From Prevotella sp. P3-122 (GTDB lineage Bacteria; Bacteroidota; Bacteroidia; Bacteroidales; Bacteroidaceae): a stretch of 64,000 bases of DNA. The stretch is from assembly GCF_002251365.1 (NCBI RefSeq), contig NZ_NPJH01000092.1, positions 1 to 64,000 of the forward strand, written 5' to 3'. Shown piece after piece: positions 15,859 through 25,700 of the stretch. The stretch's first letter is position 1; each line of letters opens with the position of its first letter. The notes under the pieces are model-generated. The model saw only the letters and a program-made list of their open reading frames with translations, searched no databases and had not been told where the DNA came from. A program made the translations under genes and the position numbers.

Positions 15859-18834
15859 CTATCGTGCCCTTACCATCACCTTCTTGCCGTTGATGATGTT
15901 CAGTCCTTTTACTGGCTGGCTGAGCTTCTGTCCCATAATGTTGTATATGGTGCATGACATGTCCTCGGTAACGTCGGGAAGTGATATGGCGTTTACATCA
16001 AACAGCTGGAATACCAATGGGTAGTTGCAAGGAGCCTTCAATACATTCGACACGATGGTTCCATTGTCATCAAACTGCCAATAGTACGACAGTTTGTTGT
16101 GGAGTTCATAATAGTCGGCACCCACTGCTTTACGAAAGCCTATCACACCATGAGTTTCAGTGGCAGTGGCTCTTGTTGAGACCTGCAGGTACAACCCGTC
16201 TTTCAGCGACTTTAGGTTATGGTATCCCTGTCCGTTGTTGGTGATATGCCATACCTGTGCCATAGCGTCGTCTCCTGCCATACGCTGTTGCATGGTACAT
16301 TTCTGATTGACTCCGTTGTTGGTAAGCACGGTATTGTGTAAGCGGTCACATACGAAGTAGTCGCCTTCGGCAATGTTGCAGTCTTCGGCAGCATTTACAA
16401 AGACATTATACACAAGCTGTCCCTTCTCACCGTTTACGACATAGTCGAGCACATATTTCCCGCTTGTCTCGATGCCATCTATGTTGATGGTACGTGTCGT
16501 TTCACCGGTATTCCATTTGTATGTGCAGCCAGCAAGAGCAGAAGGCACGTATGGACCTATCTCCACATTGTCGCCCGCATTCACCGCGAAGTCGAGAGTA
16601 TCGTTTATCACGACACCGTTCACCTTAGCCTGAATATCCATGTACTTCACGTTGACATGGAACTTATGTGGCGAGCGCACACCACCCTGGTTGATATATA
16701 CACCGGTGAAGTCGCGCGGACGGACAAGAGGATTGGTTGTTACAGAAGCCATGTGAGAACCATTGTCCCATTCGTAGCTCTCGTATGCACCGATACCGTT
16801 AATGGTTAGAGTTACCGTTTCTCCATAGTATACCGTTACAGTATCGGTCTCTTCGCTCACACCCTTATATGTTATCATTCCTGTCGTCCTGGGTGAAGGA
16901 TTGCAGTCGGCATCTACGGCAATAGTAAAGACCTGATGGCTCTTCACGTTATTCTTGTTTGTATACGTCACACGGTAAGCGTAGCTCTTGTCTGTAGATA
17001 CGGTAATATCCTTAGTCGTCTCGCCAGTGTTCCATATCCAGTTGCCGGTATCCTCTTCTCCCTCAGCAAGCTGTGGCATAAGTTTCACGGTCTTTCCACG
17101 TGGCAGACATTTGTTCTTGTCGGTAACGTATGTGTTTTTCAGGCCTCCGAGCTCGTTGTGTCCGATAATCTCGCCGTCGTATTCCATCATAGGCGTAATG
17201 AGTGCCGGAATACTGTCGGCAGGCGCAAGCTGGAAGTCGCGCGTATTCATAAGAACAGAATATCCGAGGTGGTCATATCCGCCGCTTGTGTTACCCTGTC
17301 CTCCGCGGTCAACCCCCATCTTCTCGTATACCTTTTCAGAGAATGGCATCTTCACGCCCTTAACGCTCTCGTAATGTCCTATAACAGTACCCCAATAAGG
17401 ACGTATCTGCTCACCGAGTGCCGGTTCTGTCATAAGCCACGAGCGCGAGTCGGAATAGTGGAACCCACCGGTGCAGTAATGATAGTTTGTCCAAGGCAGG
17501 TTCTCCACGCTTTGTATCTGTGCCGCGATATATTCCACACCGGCAGCCAGGCGGTTGTCCATATACGAGAAGAGGTCGTCGCCCTGGTTCCATGCCATGT
17601 GTGCCAGGTCTACGGCAAGTCCGCAAGCCATTGTTGCATGTCCTATGTCTCGTCCGCTTTCGTTCATCTGTCCGAGTTTACCGTATGCACCTGTCTCGAG
17701 GTCAGACTCGACAGTAGTTACTATCAGGTTTCCCCAGAAGTCGGTCAGTCCGTCGCAAAGTATCGGGTCGGTGGTACGTGGGTCAGTAAATGTTCCCACC
17801 TGATCGTATTTCAAGAACGAAAGAGCCTGATTGTATATGAAGACATCATCGCATAGCACACCTATGGTAAGCAGTGCGAGGTCGTTGCACAATCCCCAGT
17901 TGCTCCAATAGTGTCCCGGAGCCTGCCACCATTTACCCGCATTCTCCCATGATCCGCATCGTGACCTGAGAAACTGAATGATGCCAGGATACCATATCTT
18001 AAGCATCCATTGTCTGAAAGTCTCAAAGTCGTCACGGCTCCATCCTTCGTAGTCGCGCATGAGTTCGGCAGCCTGCGCAAAGGCATATCCGTACAGACCG
18101 AGGGCGAGATTAAGGTTTGTGTCGCCCGTTACGCCCTCAGTATAATTCGCCCAATCCATGAGCACCTTCACGGCATTGTCGCCATTATCCTTCGTACCGT
18201 CTATCTTCCACCTGAGTGCGTTCAGGTATGCTACGGCAGCCCCTTTGGCAGCGTTCATGTAGTTTTCTCCTTCTCCACCGCCACGCTTTATGTATTTAGT
18301 CGGGGTTGTCTTGGCTGTCGCCTGCGACAGAGGGTCGTTGCGCAATTGGCTCATTGCCTGCTTCACCAAAGGGTTTCCTTGTTTCAGGAGTCTCTTTACG
18401 CGGTCGAAGTCTTCCTGTGTATGCAATCCGCCAGGATGCACAAACCCACGGTCGGTGACATATTCCTCGGCATGCGGTGTGGCATCAAACGTCTTTCCAT
18501 ACGAAGCCTTCACCCTGTTTATATTTGCCTTCAGGGTGGAGTTGGCCTGGTTGATGGCATTCTGCGAACTGTTGCCGTTAAGGATATTGCGTGCATCTAT
18601 TACGGCATCTTCAAGGTCAGCGATGAGTCCCGGCAGATAGTCGGTGGCATTTGCGATGAGACTCTCAGCCTCGGCGATGGATGTCTCGAGACCTGTAGTA
18701 TATGCATTGGTAGTGTTATGTACCTTTTGACGGTGCGAGACTGCTTCTGTAGCCTTTGCCGCATACATGTCAGCAGCCATAGCCATAAAGAGCGAGCATG
18801 CCGCTGTTGCAATAATCAGTCGGTTACATTTCAT
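15859..18834 (-). CDS. Lyase A: secreted alginate-lyase-superfamily protein with Ig-like and lectin-like domains and a sorting tail
   Basis: A 991-residue secreted protein. A signal peptide (RLIIATAACSLFMAMAADMYA) is followed by a helical region, then an alpha-toroid lyase domain of the alginate lyase superfamily (from FVHPGGLHTQEDFDRVK to LGYSVLM). Signature stretches are APGHYWSNWGLCNDLAL, QMNESGRD (389-396) and MAWNQGDDLFSYMDNRL. Two or three Ig-like repeats (WNTGETTKDI, YEWDNGS, YKWNTGETTR) and a ricin-like part with AQVWHI follow. The last 28 residues (YNIMGQKLSQPVKG...) look like a type-IX sorting tail and are identical in lyase B. Start chosen at ATG 18834; 34 more in-frame residues lack signal-peptide character. 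PL38 is a candidate family, by recall only. Confidence 0.82.
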   Translation of the reverse strand: MKCNRLIIATAACSLFMAMAADMYAAKATEAVSHRQKVHNTTNAYTTGLETSIAEAESLIANATDYLPGLIADLEDAVIDARNILNGNSSQNAINQANSTLKANINRVKASYGKTFDATPHAEEYVTDRGFVHPGGLHTQEDFDRVKRLLKQGNPLVKQAMSQLRNDPLSQATAKTTPTKYIKRGGGEGENYMNAAKGAAVAYLNALRWKIDGTKDNGDNAVKVLMDWANYTEGVTGDTNLNLALGLYGYAFAQAAELMRDYEGWSRDDFETFRQWMLKIWYPGIIQFLRSRCGSWENAGKWWQAPGHYWSNWGLCNDLALLTIGVLCDDVFIYNQALSFLKYDQVGTFTDPRTTDPILCDGLTDFWGNLIVTTVESDLETGAYGKLGQMNESGRDIGHATMACGLAVDLAHMAWNQGDDLFSYMDNRLAAGVEYIAAQIQSVENLPWTNYHYCTGGFHYSDSRSWLMTEPALGEQIRPYWGTVIGHYESVKGVKMPFSEKVYEKMGVDRGGQGNTSGGYDHLGYSVLMNTRDFQLAPADSIPALITPMMEYDGEIIGHNELGGLKNTYVTDKNKCLPRGKTVKLMPQLAEGEEDTGNWIWNTGETTKDITVSTDKSYAYRVTYTNKNNVKSHQVFTIAVDADCNPSPRTTGMITYKGVSEETDTVTVYYGETVTLTINGIGAYESYEWDNGSHMASVTTNPLVRPRDFTGVYINQGGVRSPHKFHVNVKYMDIQAKVNGVVINDTLDFAVNAGDNVEIGPYVPSALAGCTYKWNTGETTRTINIDGIETSGKYVLDYVVNGEKGQLVYNVFVNAAEDCNIAEGDYFVCDRLHNTVLTNNGVNQKCTMQQRMAGDDAMAQVWHITNNGQGYHNLKSLKDGLYLQVSTRATATETHGVIGFRKAVGADYYELHNKLSYYWQFDDNGTIVSNVLKAPCNYPLVFQLFDVNAISLPDVTEDMSCTIYNIMGQKLSQPVKGLNIINGKKVMVRAR

Positions 18835-18840
18835 ATTATA

Positions 18841-18905
18841 AAAAAACATTAAAAGTCTCATTCCGTACCCTTCCCATGCAGAGGGAAGGGCAACGGACAT
18901 GAGAC
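18841..18905 (-). terminator. Strong hairpin and T-tract between the secreted protein gene and lyase A
   Basis: A long imperfect stem (GTCTCA at 18855 with TGAGAC at 18900, and CCCTTCCC with GGGAAGGG inside) is followed on the minus strand by TTTTAATGTTTTTTT, the form of a rho-independent terminator. It lies between two genes that point the same way, and lyase A starts only 7 bases beyond it. No separate promoter for lyase A is visible, so it probably reduces rather than stops read-through. Confidence 0.7.
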
Positions 18906-18922
18906 CGTCAGTCGTATTCTTG

Positions 18923-21577
18923 TCACTTAACCACAATCTTCTTTGTTGCTACAGTCCCGTTTCCGAATACCGTACGCTTCACGACAATACCCTTGACAGG
19001 AGCAGCCAGCCTGCGACCGTCGAGAGTGAAGTATTCCACTTTCACCTCGCTCCTCGATACATTGTCGGTCAGTTCTATGGCGTTAGGTATGTATACAGGA
19101 CCTTCGCAAAGAACCCACTTGTAGAGAGGAGACCCGCTCAGTGCAAGCTTGTTGTACGGGCTCTTCCACTGCATGTTGGTATCCCAGTACATGTTATCCT
19201 TCATACGGCATATCGCTACCGTCGAGTCTGTCTTTTCCTGCTTATAGAAAGCTATGCGCGAGTCTGCCAAAACATCTGTCGGGTTTGGAGGAAGTGCCGA
19301 TACATATCCGTCGCTGGTGAGTACGCCGTCAGAGGTTGTCAGGTAATATCCGCCGTCAGCGTGTGGATTTACGGTGAACGACCAGCGATAGTCCTCGACG
19401 TTGCGGTTGTTCTTTTCTGCATCGGCTATCATCTCGTCGAGCGTCATGATAGCGCCATAGTAGTATGCTCCAGGAGCCGGGTCTTTCTGTATAAGCACCT
19501 TCTCGGTACCTGCCACTCTGATGGCTGTCTTGCCCTCTACGGCTACATTGAACGGCTTGCGTGAAGCGAGCAGGGCAGCGATAGCCTTGTTGAAACTGTT
19601 GGTGAAGTTCTCTATCTCACGCTGTGTAGCATCGCCGGGATTGGCAACATAAGCCTCTGCCTGTGCCAGGAGCTGTGCAAAAGCGGTGTAGGCTTCTTCG
19701 GCATACTGTCCTTCTCCCTCGCCTGTGTTGGTCTTTGTCTTTTCGTCCACGGCACGTGCTTCTACGAGCAGAGCCTCGAGTGCAGACATATCGGCAAGTC
19801 TATATGGGTCGTAGCACGGGAAGTCGGCATTGTCGACAAATTCCTTAGTGATAGGATTGCCTTCCGACAGCATTCTTGCCACAACGAAGCGTGTGAACTT
19901 CGTGCCAGCACTTGAGTTACGGTTAGAAGTATATGCGTCTATATCGGCTGCTATCCTGTCACCTTCCTTCAGGTGAACATAGAAGTCGAGGTCAACAGGA
20001 GCCTTGCCCTGCATGCCATCGTTTTCAACATGTCCGTACTCCTTGGAAAACATCTCTTCATCTTTAGGACAAGAAAGTACCGACTCAACTTCCGTAACCA
20101 TACGTGCACGGATGTAAAGCGGATTGATTACTTTCATATTAGGATTTGGACGATATACCGTGATACCAACCTTATAGTAGCCATCGGCAGGAGCCGTGAA
20201 CATTATTGTCGGTGCCATGTTGTTGAGAGGATGGCAGTCTCCATCATAGCTGATATACATCCATTCACCAGTGTTCCGGCACCATCCTTCCTTGCCGGCC
20301 TTTGTATTGGCGAATGTGCTGAACTTGCCATACTGACCTTTATTTACATCATAATAATAGTAACCGAAAGGCTGGTCGTTGTTGGTGTCGGCAGTTATAG
20401 GCATCTGAACATATTTGATGTTTTCGTCGTCGGTAAAGAGTACATAGTTGCCCTCAACCGTATAGTCGAAGTTTGCCTTTGAGTTCTGGAATGTGTTCCA
20501 TATCTCCTCGAGCTTCTTGTCGTAGATGGCTACATTCATACCGTTGATGGCACCATTCAGATATGCCTCGTACAACTCAGCCACTTCCTCATAGAATTTG
20601 TTGATTGCTTCCTGAGAATACTTGCCATAGCCGACACCCACCAGTTCATCGTTGCCTTCTATCATTCCCACCTCGGTTTCATATTTGCCCATCTTGTCGA
20701 TGAATTCCTGTACACCATCCATGTTGTATGGGTCGACATAGTTTTCCATAGCCTCGGCTGTAGCCTTGTCTATGGTCTCGATGTCGAGTTTCTTAAAGAA
20801 CGAACGTCCGTAGATGTCGCGTACCCATGTGGTATAAAGGTAATGTTTTGCCGCACTTGTCTCGAAAGAAACGACATCGCCCTTCTTTGCATAGAAGGCG
20901 AACGAATAGTCAACAGGTTCCTGAGCCTTGAAGCGTGGCTGTCCGCCTTCGAGCAGACCGGTGTTGGAGAAGTTTTCAAGCTCGCCGCACTTGTCACCGT
21001 AAGCAAAGGCAAAGCCCATGGTTACAGCAGAATCGACAGTCTCTATACCCTGTTTTCTGAAACGAGGCACGAGATGGAGAGGGTTGAGCTTGAAACAGTC
21101 CTGACGAACGATGGTGCCGCTTACGGCATAGTAGCCGTCGGCAGGAGCTGTGAATGACACTACTCCTGCATACTTAGGATTGGCGTAGGTCTCGAAGTTC
21201 TCCGTCATATAGATGAACTTGTCGTTGGAATCGGTTTTTGGTGCCTCGTACTTACGGTCGTACCATGCAAAACGCTTGTTGCCAGCCCAGTAGTTGCCTT
21301 CTGTGTCTTGGGTATATCCATCAATTTCCGTAATACGTTCGCCCATTACACGCTCGGGTATGAATTGGTCGAGGAAGTTACATGTACTCTCGTCGCCATA
21401 GGTGCTGAACGAAGTATATTTACCCGTACCATACTCATACTTCTGGAAGCTCCACTGCTCGTCACCACCGGCAGCGAAGGTCTCCTTAGTCATTTCCGTT
21501 AGTCTGTAGGTCTGGGCAAATGCAATTGAGGAAGTCATTGCCAAAACCATCAAGAAGTTAAATCTTTTCATAGACAT
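18923..21577 (-). CDS. Large secreted protein of unknown function with two related beta-sandwich modules and a sorting tail
   Basis: An 884-residue secreted protein I do not recognise as a named family. It has a signal peptide (MKRFNFLMVLAMTSSIAFAQ). Two related modules are visible at about residues 20-230 and 370-580. Both contain a G-x-Y/K...F-S-T-F/Y stretch (YEYGTGKYTSFSTYG, YYDVNKGQYGKFSTFAN) and the same FTAPADGYY strand, which suggests an internal duplication of a binding domain. Helical FIVAR-like segments lie between them and after the second. The end (FTLDGRRLAAPVKGIVVK...KKIVVK) resembles a Por/type-IX sorting tail. It is the first gene of the lyase A-hydrolase transcript. Tandem ATGs at 21577 and 21571 are possible. 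A broken relative lies upstream at 21826-22270. Confidence 0.78.
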   Translation of the reverse strand: MSMKRFNFLMVLAMTSSIAFAQTYRLTEMTKETFAAGGDEQWSFQKYEYGTGKYTSFSTYGDESTCNFLDQFIPERVMGERITEIDGYTQDTEGNYWAGNKRFAWYDRKYEAPKTDSNDKFIYMTENFETYANPKYAGVVSFTAPADGYYAVSGTIVRQDCFKLNPLHLVPRFRKQGIETVDSAVTMGFAFAYGDKCGELENFSNTGLLEGGQPRFKAQEPVDYSFAFYAKKGDVVSFETSAAKHYLYTTWVRDIYGRSFFKKLDIETIDKATAEAMENYVDPYNMDGVQEFIDKMGKYETEVGMIEGNDELVGVGYGKYSQEAINKFYEEVAELYEAYLNGAINGMNVAIYDKKLEEIWNTFQNSKANFDYTVEGNYVLFTDDENIKYVQMPITADTNNDQPFGYYYYDVNKGQYGKFSTFANTKAGKEGWCRNTGEWMYISYDGDCHPLNNMAPTIMFTAPADGYYKVGITVYRPNPNMKVINPLYIRARMVTEVESVLSCPKDEEMFSKEYGHVENDGMQGKAPVDLDFYVHLKEGDRIAADIDAYTSNRNSSAGTKFTRFVVARMLSEGNPITKEFVDNADFPCYDPYRLADMSALEALLVEARAVDEKTKTNTGEGEGQYAEEAYTAFAQLLAQAEAYVANPGDATQREIENFTNSFNKAIAALLASRKPFNVAVEGKTAIRVAGTEKVLIQKDPAPGAYYYGAIMTLDEMIADAEKNNRNVEDYRWSFTVNPHADGGYYLTTSDGVLTSDGYVSALPPNPTDVLADSRIAFYKQEKTDSTVAICRMKDNMYWDTNMQWKSPYNKLALSGSPLYKWVLCEGPVYIPNAIELTDNVSRSEVKVEYFTLDGRRLAAPVKGIVVKRTVFGNGTVATKKIVVK

Positions 21578-21625
21578 GATTTTTTTTAGTTATTATTATA
21601 GGTTGTTTGTATAAAATCTCTGCTG

Positions 21626-21633
21626 CAAAGTTA
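21626..21633 (-). promoter_or_regulatory. -7 box of the lyase A block
   Basis: TAACTTTG on the minus strand lies 49 bases before the ATG at 21577. It would drive the secreted protein, lyase A and the hydrolase. A -33 element is not evident. Confidence 0.5.
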
Positions 21634-21825
21634 ACGATGAAAATTGAAAGGTATGGTGCTAAATCGTCCCAAAGTATATGCTGTAATCGTCCCAAACAGC
21701 ATTTTTTGATGATTTTTCCGATGTTTTCAACCTTTCTTGCATCTTTTTCCGCCTTGGGCATGCTCTTTTTTCGGAGCATGCCTTCCGGCGATATGTTTTC
21801 ATCGTTTACTTGTTCCGGTTGCCTG

Positions 21826-22270
21826 TCACCAAATTTCCAGGTTGTCGTCATCATCTTCCCACACCGAGTAGGAACGTTTCGCTACCGCTTCTCCTGCATC
21901 ACCGCTGCCCGGAGTATCTGTAATGACTATCTTTGTACCGTTGTCCTTTATTGACCCAGCCAATATTGTCTGTGCCGAAGCATGGAATATGACTGTTAAT
22001 GGTGATATATATAGTTGCATAATGATTGGGGAATTTCTGATATGTACCGTTACTTATCCTGTGGGCATAGTATCCGAACGGCTTGTCTTCGTTGCTCGTC
22101 ATGTCAACATTCCTAAGAGTCTCGTCAGCGGAATAAAAGAGCACATAGTTTCCCTTCTTGGAGAAATCAATATCAGCGGGTGAACCTTCTATAGCAGTCT
22201 TTGCGCTGACCTTTACAAAAGAGACGAATGCTACCAGCACCGCCATCAGAAACAAATTAATCTTTCTCAT
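21826..22270 (-). pseudogene. Broken paralogue of the 884-residue secreted protein
   Basis: The frame starting at ATG 22270 gives a signal peptide (MRKINLFLMAVLVAFVSFVK) and then KGNYVLFYSADETLRNVDM and DKPFGYYAHRISNGTYQKF. These match the second module of the neighbouring 884-residue protein (GNYVLFTDDENIKYVQM, DQPFGYYYYDVNKGQYGKF). After about 85 residues the similarity stops and the frame ends at 21899. An overlapping frame continues with protein-like sequence (GTKIVITDTPGSGDAGEAV, ending SVWEDDDDNLEIW at 21826), which suggests a frameshift near 22000-22030. Either the gene is a decayed duplicate, or it now makes a short 123-residue secreted protein. Confidence 0.6.
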
Positions 22271-22395
22271 TTTGCTGTCTGTATTGTAATAAATATACTT
22301 AGGTCTTTTAATATTATACGCACAGCAAAACGACAATGCAGAAAACACAAAAAAAAACTTACTCAACTTTCTCAAGTAAAGGAAGGCAAGAAAGA

Positions 22396-22447
22396 AGTTA
22401 TGATGGGGAGTTATGATGGGAAGTTATGATGGGAAGTTATGATAAGC
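22396..22447 (+). repeat. Four tandem 13-bp units
   Basis: AGTTATGATGGGA-type units start at 22396, 22409, 22422 and 22435; the last is degenerate. They are followed by irregular AATCA-rich repeats (22460-22498). About 90 bases further on the same word appears inverted (ATAACTTCCTATAACTCC near 22558). No gene is visible in 22376-22642. Confidence 0.75.
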
Positions 22448-22642
22448 CAATACCCGTCAATAATCAATAATCAGCAATCAACAATCAGTAATCAAATACC
22501 CTTTCAGGGGTGAAACATTTGGCTCCTTATAACTTCCTATGCGACCAAAGGGAGCGATAACTTCCTATAACTCCTTTTAACTCCTAAAGTTGAGCACAAG
22601 CGAAACTAAATTATTTACACGAACACGGTCTACACGGTTTCC

Positions 22643-22711
22643 TGTGACGAGCTTGTCTGCCTGCGCTGATGCGCAGACAAGACAAAGCAGAAGGGTGAGA
22701 ATTGGTTTCAT
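22643..22711 (-). pseudogene. Truncated 5' stub of the beta-helix hydrolase gene
   Basis: Starting at ATG 22711 the minus strand encodes MKPILTLLLCLVCASAQADK and then LVT, the signal peptide of the hydrolase at 14387-15799 with one change (Gln3 to Pro). Similarity ends abruptly at 22643/22644, and the frame then runs into unrelated sequence and stops after about 44 codons. The upstream 59-base spacer and the end of lyase B are also copied from the lyase A-hydrolase junction, at a constant offset of 6912 bases (15732 onward matches 22644 onward). This is a duplication breakpoint. Confidence 0.9.
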
Positions 22712-22770
22712 AAAACAGAAGTATAGACTTATTTGTTATTGTTATGGTTCCCGAAGTGTTCTGTGCCGTG

Positions 22771-25700
22771 CTATCGTGCCCTTACCATCACCTTCTTGCC
22801 GTTGATGATGTTAAGTCCTTTCACTGGCTGGCTGAGCTTCTGTCCCATAATGTTGTATATGGCCGTGGCTCCACCGTCCTGAATGGTCGGGTTGCTGATG
22901 GCGTTGGCATTGTATGGTATGAGCATCAGCGGATACGTCGTGGGTTGCTTCGACTTGCTTACCGAAATTTTGCCGTCGCTGCCGAAGAGCCAGTAGTATG
23001 GGTACTTGTTGTGAAGCTCGTAGTAGTCTGTGCCTAAGGCCTGCCTGAAGGCGAAGGGGTAGCGCCCTGTGGTGGTAGAGGTCTTGGCGGCCAATGTCAG
23101 GAAGAGAGTGTCGGAGTTGACGATGTTGTAGTAGTTGCTGCCATCGTTCTCAAGATACCACACCTGTGTGCTGATGTCCTCGCCGCTCGCCTTCTGGCTC
23201 ATGATGCATGACAGGTTGTTGCCGTTTGCTGTGAGGTAGGTGTCGTTGTACCTGTCGTAGATCATGTATTCCCCATTTGCTATTGCGCAGTCCTTGTCAT
23301 CGTTTACGAGCAGAGTGTAGACTATCTGTCCTTTCTCGCCGTTGACGGTATAGTCGAGAGTGTATGTGCCGCTAACGGCCGCACTGTCTATCAACACCGT
23401 GCGTGTGGTCTGTCCAGAGCTCCACTTGTATGAGCAGCCTGGCAGGGCGTCGGGGACGTAGGGGCCAAATACCACCTGGTCGCCTTTGTTCACCGTTACG
23501 TCAACGGTGTCAACCATTACGTGGCCGTTGACAATGGTCTGTATGCGCATGTTCTGGATGTCGATATGGAATTTGCATACTGAGCGTGCGCCACCCTGGT
23601 TGATGTAGGCACCGGCGAAGTCGCGTGCGCGGACCAGCGGTCTCGTCACAAGTGTCGTACCATTGCTGCCGTTGTCCCACTGGTAGCTCTCGTAGCCTCC
23701 CGTACCCCAGATGCCAAGCGTCACGGTCTCGCCATAGAATACGGTCAGGGTGTCAGTGCTGATGGTCTCGCCGTTATATATTATATAAGGTGTTGCGGAC
23801 TGTGATGGCACGCAGTCACCGTCAACAGCTATGGTAAACACCTGCTGGCTCTCTATGCCGTTCTTGTTGGTGTATGTGGCGCGGTAGGCGTAGCTGCGGT
23901 CGGTAGTTATGGTTATGTCCTTCGTTGTCTCGCCTGTGTTCCATTTCCAGTTGCCTGTGTCCTCCTCGTCTTCCGGCAACTGTGGCATGAGTCTGACAGT
24001 CTTGCCTCGTGGCAGAGCCTTGTTGGTATCCACGGCATAGTTGTTCTTCAGTCCTCCCAGTTCGTTGTGGTCTATGGTCTGCCCGTCGTATTCCATGCGT
24101 GGTGTGAGCAGTGTCGGTACCTTGTCGGCAGGTGCGATGCCGTCGTAGGTGTTCATCAGCACTGAGTAGCCCAGATGGTCGTAGCCGCCGCTTGTGCCGC
24201 CCATGCCGCCCGCATCGATGCCCATTTGCTGGTATGCTTTCTCCGCATAAGGCATCTTCACACCCTTGACGCCCTCGTAGTGGCCTATTACCGTACCCCA
24301 GTAGTTTCTTACTTCTGCGGGCTCGGCGGGTGCCGTCATCAGCCATCCGTTGTGCCATGCCGTGCGGCAGTCCACATATTTGTAGTTTGTCCAAGGCAGT
24401 CCCGTTTCGTTCTGCGTGCATGCCGCCGTGAACTCTATGCCTGCTGCGAGCCTGTTGTCCATGTACGAGAAGAGGTCATCGCCCTGGTTCCATGCCACGT
24501 GCGCTATGTCAACGGCCAGTCCCAGTGCCATGGCAGCGTGTCCGCCGTCGCGTCCGCTCTCCTGCATCTGTCCGAGCTTGCCATAGGCGCCAGTCTCCAG
24601 TTCCGACTCTGACGTGGTGACTATCAGGTTGCCCCAGAACTCCGTGCATCCGTCGTTGAGTATGAGGTCGTCAGTGCGTGGGTCACGGAAGGTGCCCACC
24701 TGGTCGTACTTCAGGAAGCTCATGCCCTGATTGTATATGAACACGTCGTCGCAAAGTATGCCGATGCTTATTACTGCCAATGCGTTGCACAGCGGCCAGT
24801 TGCTCCAGTAGTGTCCGGGGCGTATGCCACCCTGGTTGCCAATGTTCTCCCACGTGCCGTTCCTTCCTCTTAGGAAGTGTATGCATCCTGGGTACCATAC
24901 GGTGAGCATCCATTTCTTGAAGTTCTCAAAACCGTTGTTACCCCAGCCGTCGTAGTCTCTGAGCAGCTCTGCCGCCTGTGCGAACTCGTAGCCGTAGAGT
25001 CCCGCTGCCAGTGCCCAGTTGCTGTCACCGCTGACGAGCTTGCATGTGTTTGCCCATGCCTTGAGTATTCTTACGCCTGCTGCCGCGCAACTTGTGTTGC
25101 CCTCTATTTTCCATCTTAGTGCGTTCTGGTATGCCATGGTGGCGCCACGTGCGGCATTTATGTAGTTCTGTCCTGTCGTTCCTCCGCGTATGATGGTCTC
25201 CACAGGGTATGTCTGTATGGTAGGCTGTGCGTATTCCGCATTTTTCAGAATATTGTATGCGCTCACCACCTTCTCATTGCCAGCGGCAATCTGAGCCTTT
25301 ATCCTGTCGAAATCGGCCTGTGTGTGCAGTCCTCCGGGGTGTATGAAGCCCCTGTTGGTATCGTATGCTCCCTCCAGGCTGCCCATGTCGAATGTCATGC
25401 CCGTTGTAGCCCTTACGACGCTCATGGCGTCTGTAAGCATGGCTACATGCCTGTCTATCAACGTCTGGCTGTATCCCCCAGCTGCTATGTTTCCTGCCAT
25501 CAGTAGTGCGTCTTGCAGATCGGCAAGAGCTCCGGGCATATACATTCCCGCATCGCTGCAGTTCACGAGAGCCTCTGCCTCGGCAATGGCTGCAAGCAGC
25601 TTGCTGTTGTCTCCCTCTGGTGAATGCTCGTAGGCGTATTCTAGGCCTCTGGTCTCACCAGCCAGCTTGCTCACCTCTGTTGCTTCCAGCGTCCTGTTGT

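Noticed and set aside
21558-21854. 98-residue minus-strand frame between the secreted protein and the broken paralogue
   Set aside because: It runs through the likely promoter TAACTTTG at 21626-21633 and overlaps the next gene's start; composition is Lys/Ile-rich and unlike its neighbours. I treat it as non-coding.
22590-22805. 71-residue plus-strand frame over the duplication scar
   Set aside because: It is antisense to the hydrolase stub and the lyase B end; the same antisense sequence at the intact locus has no gene.
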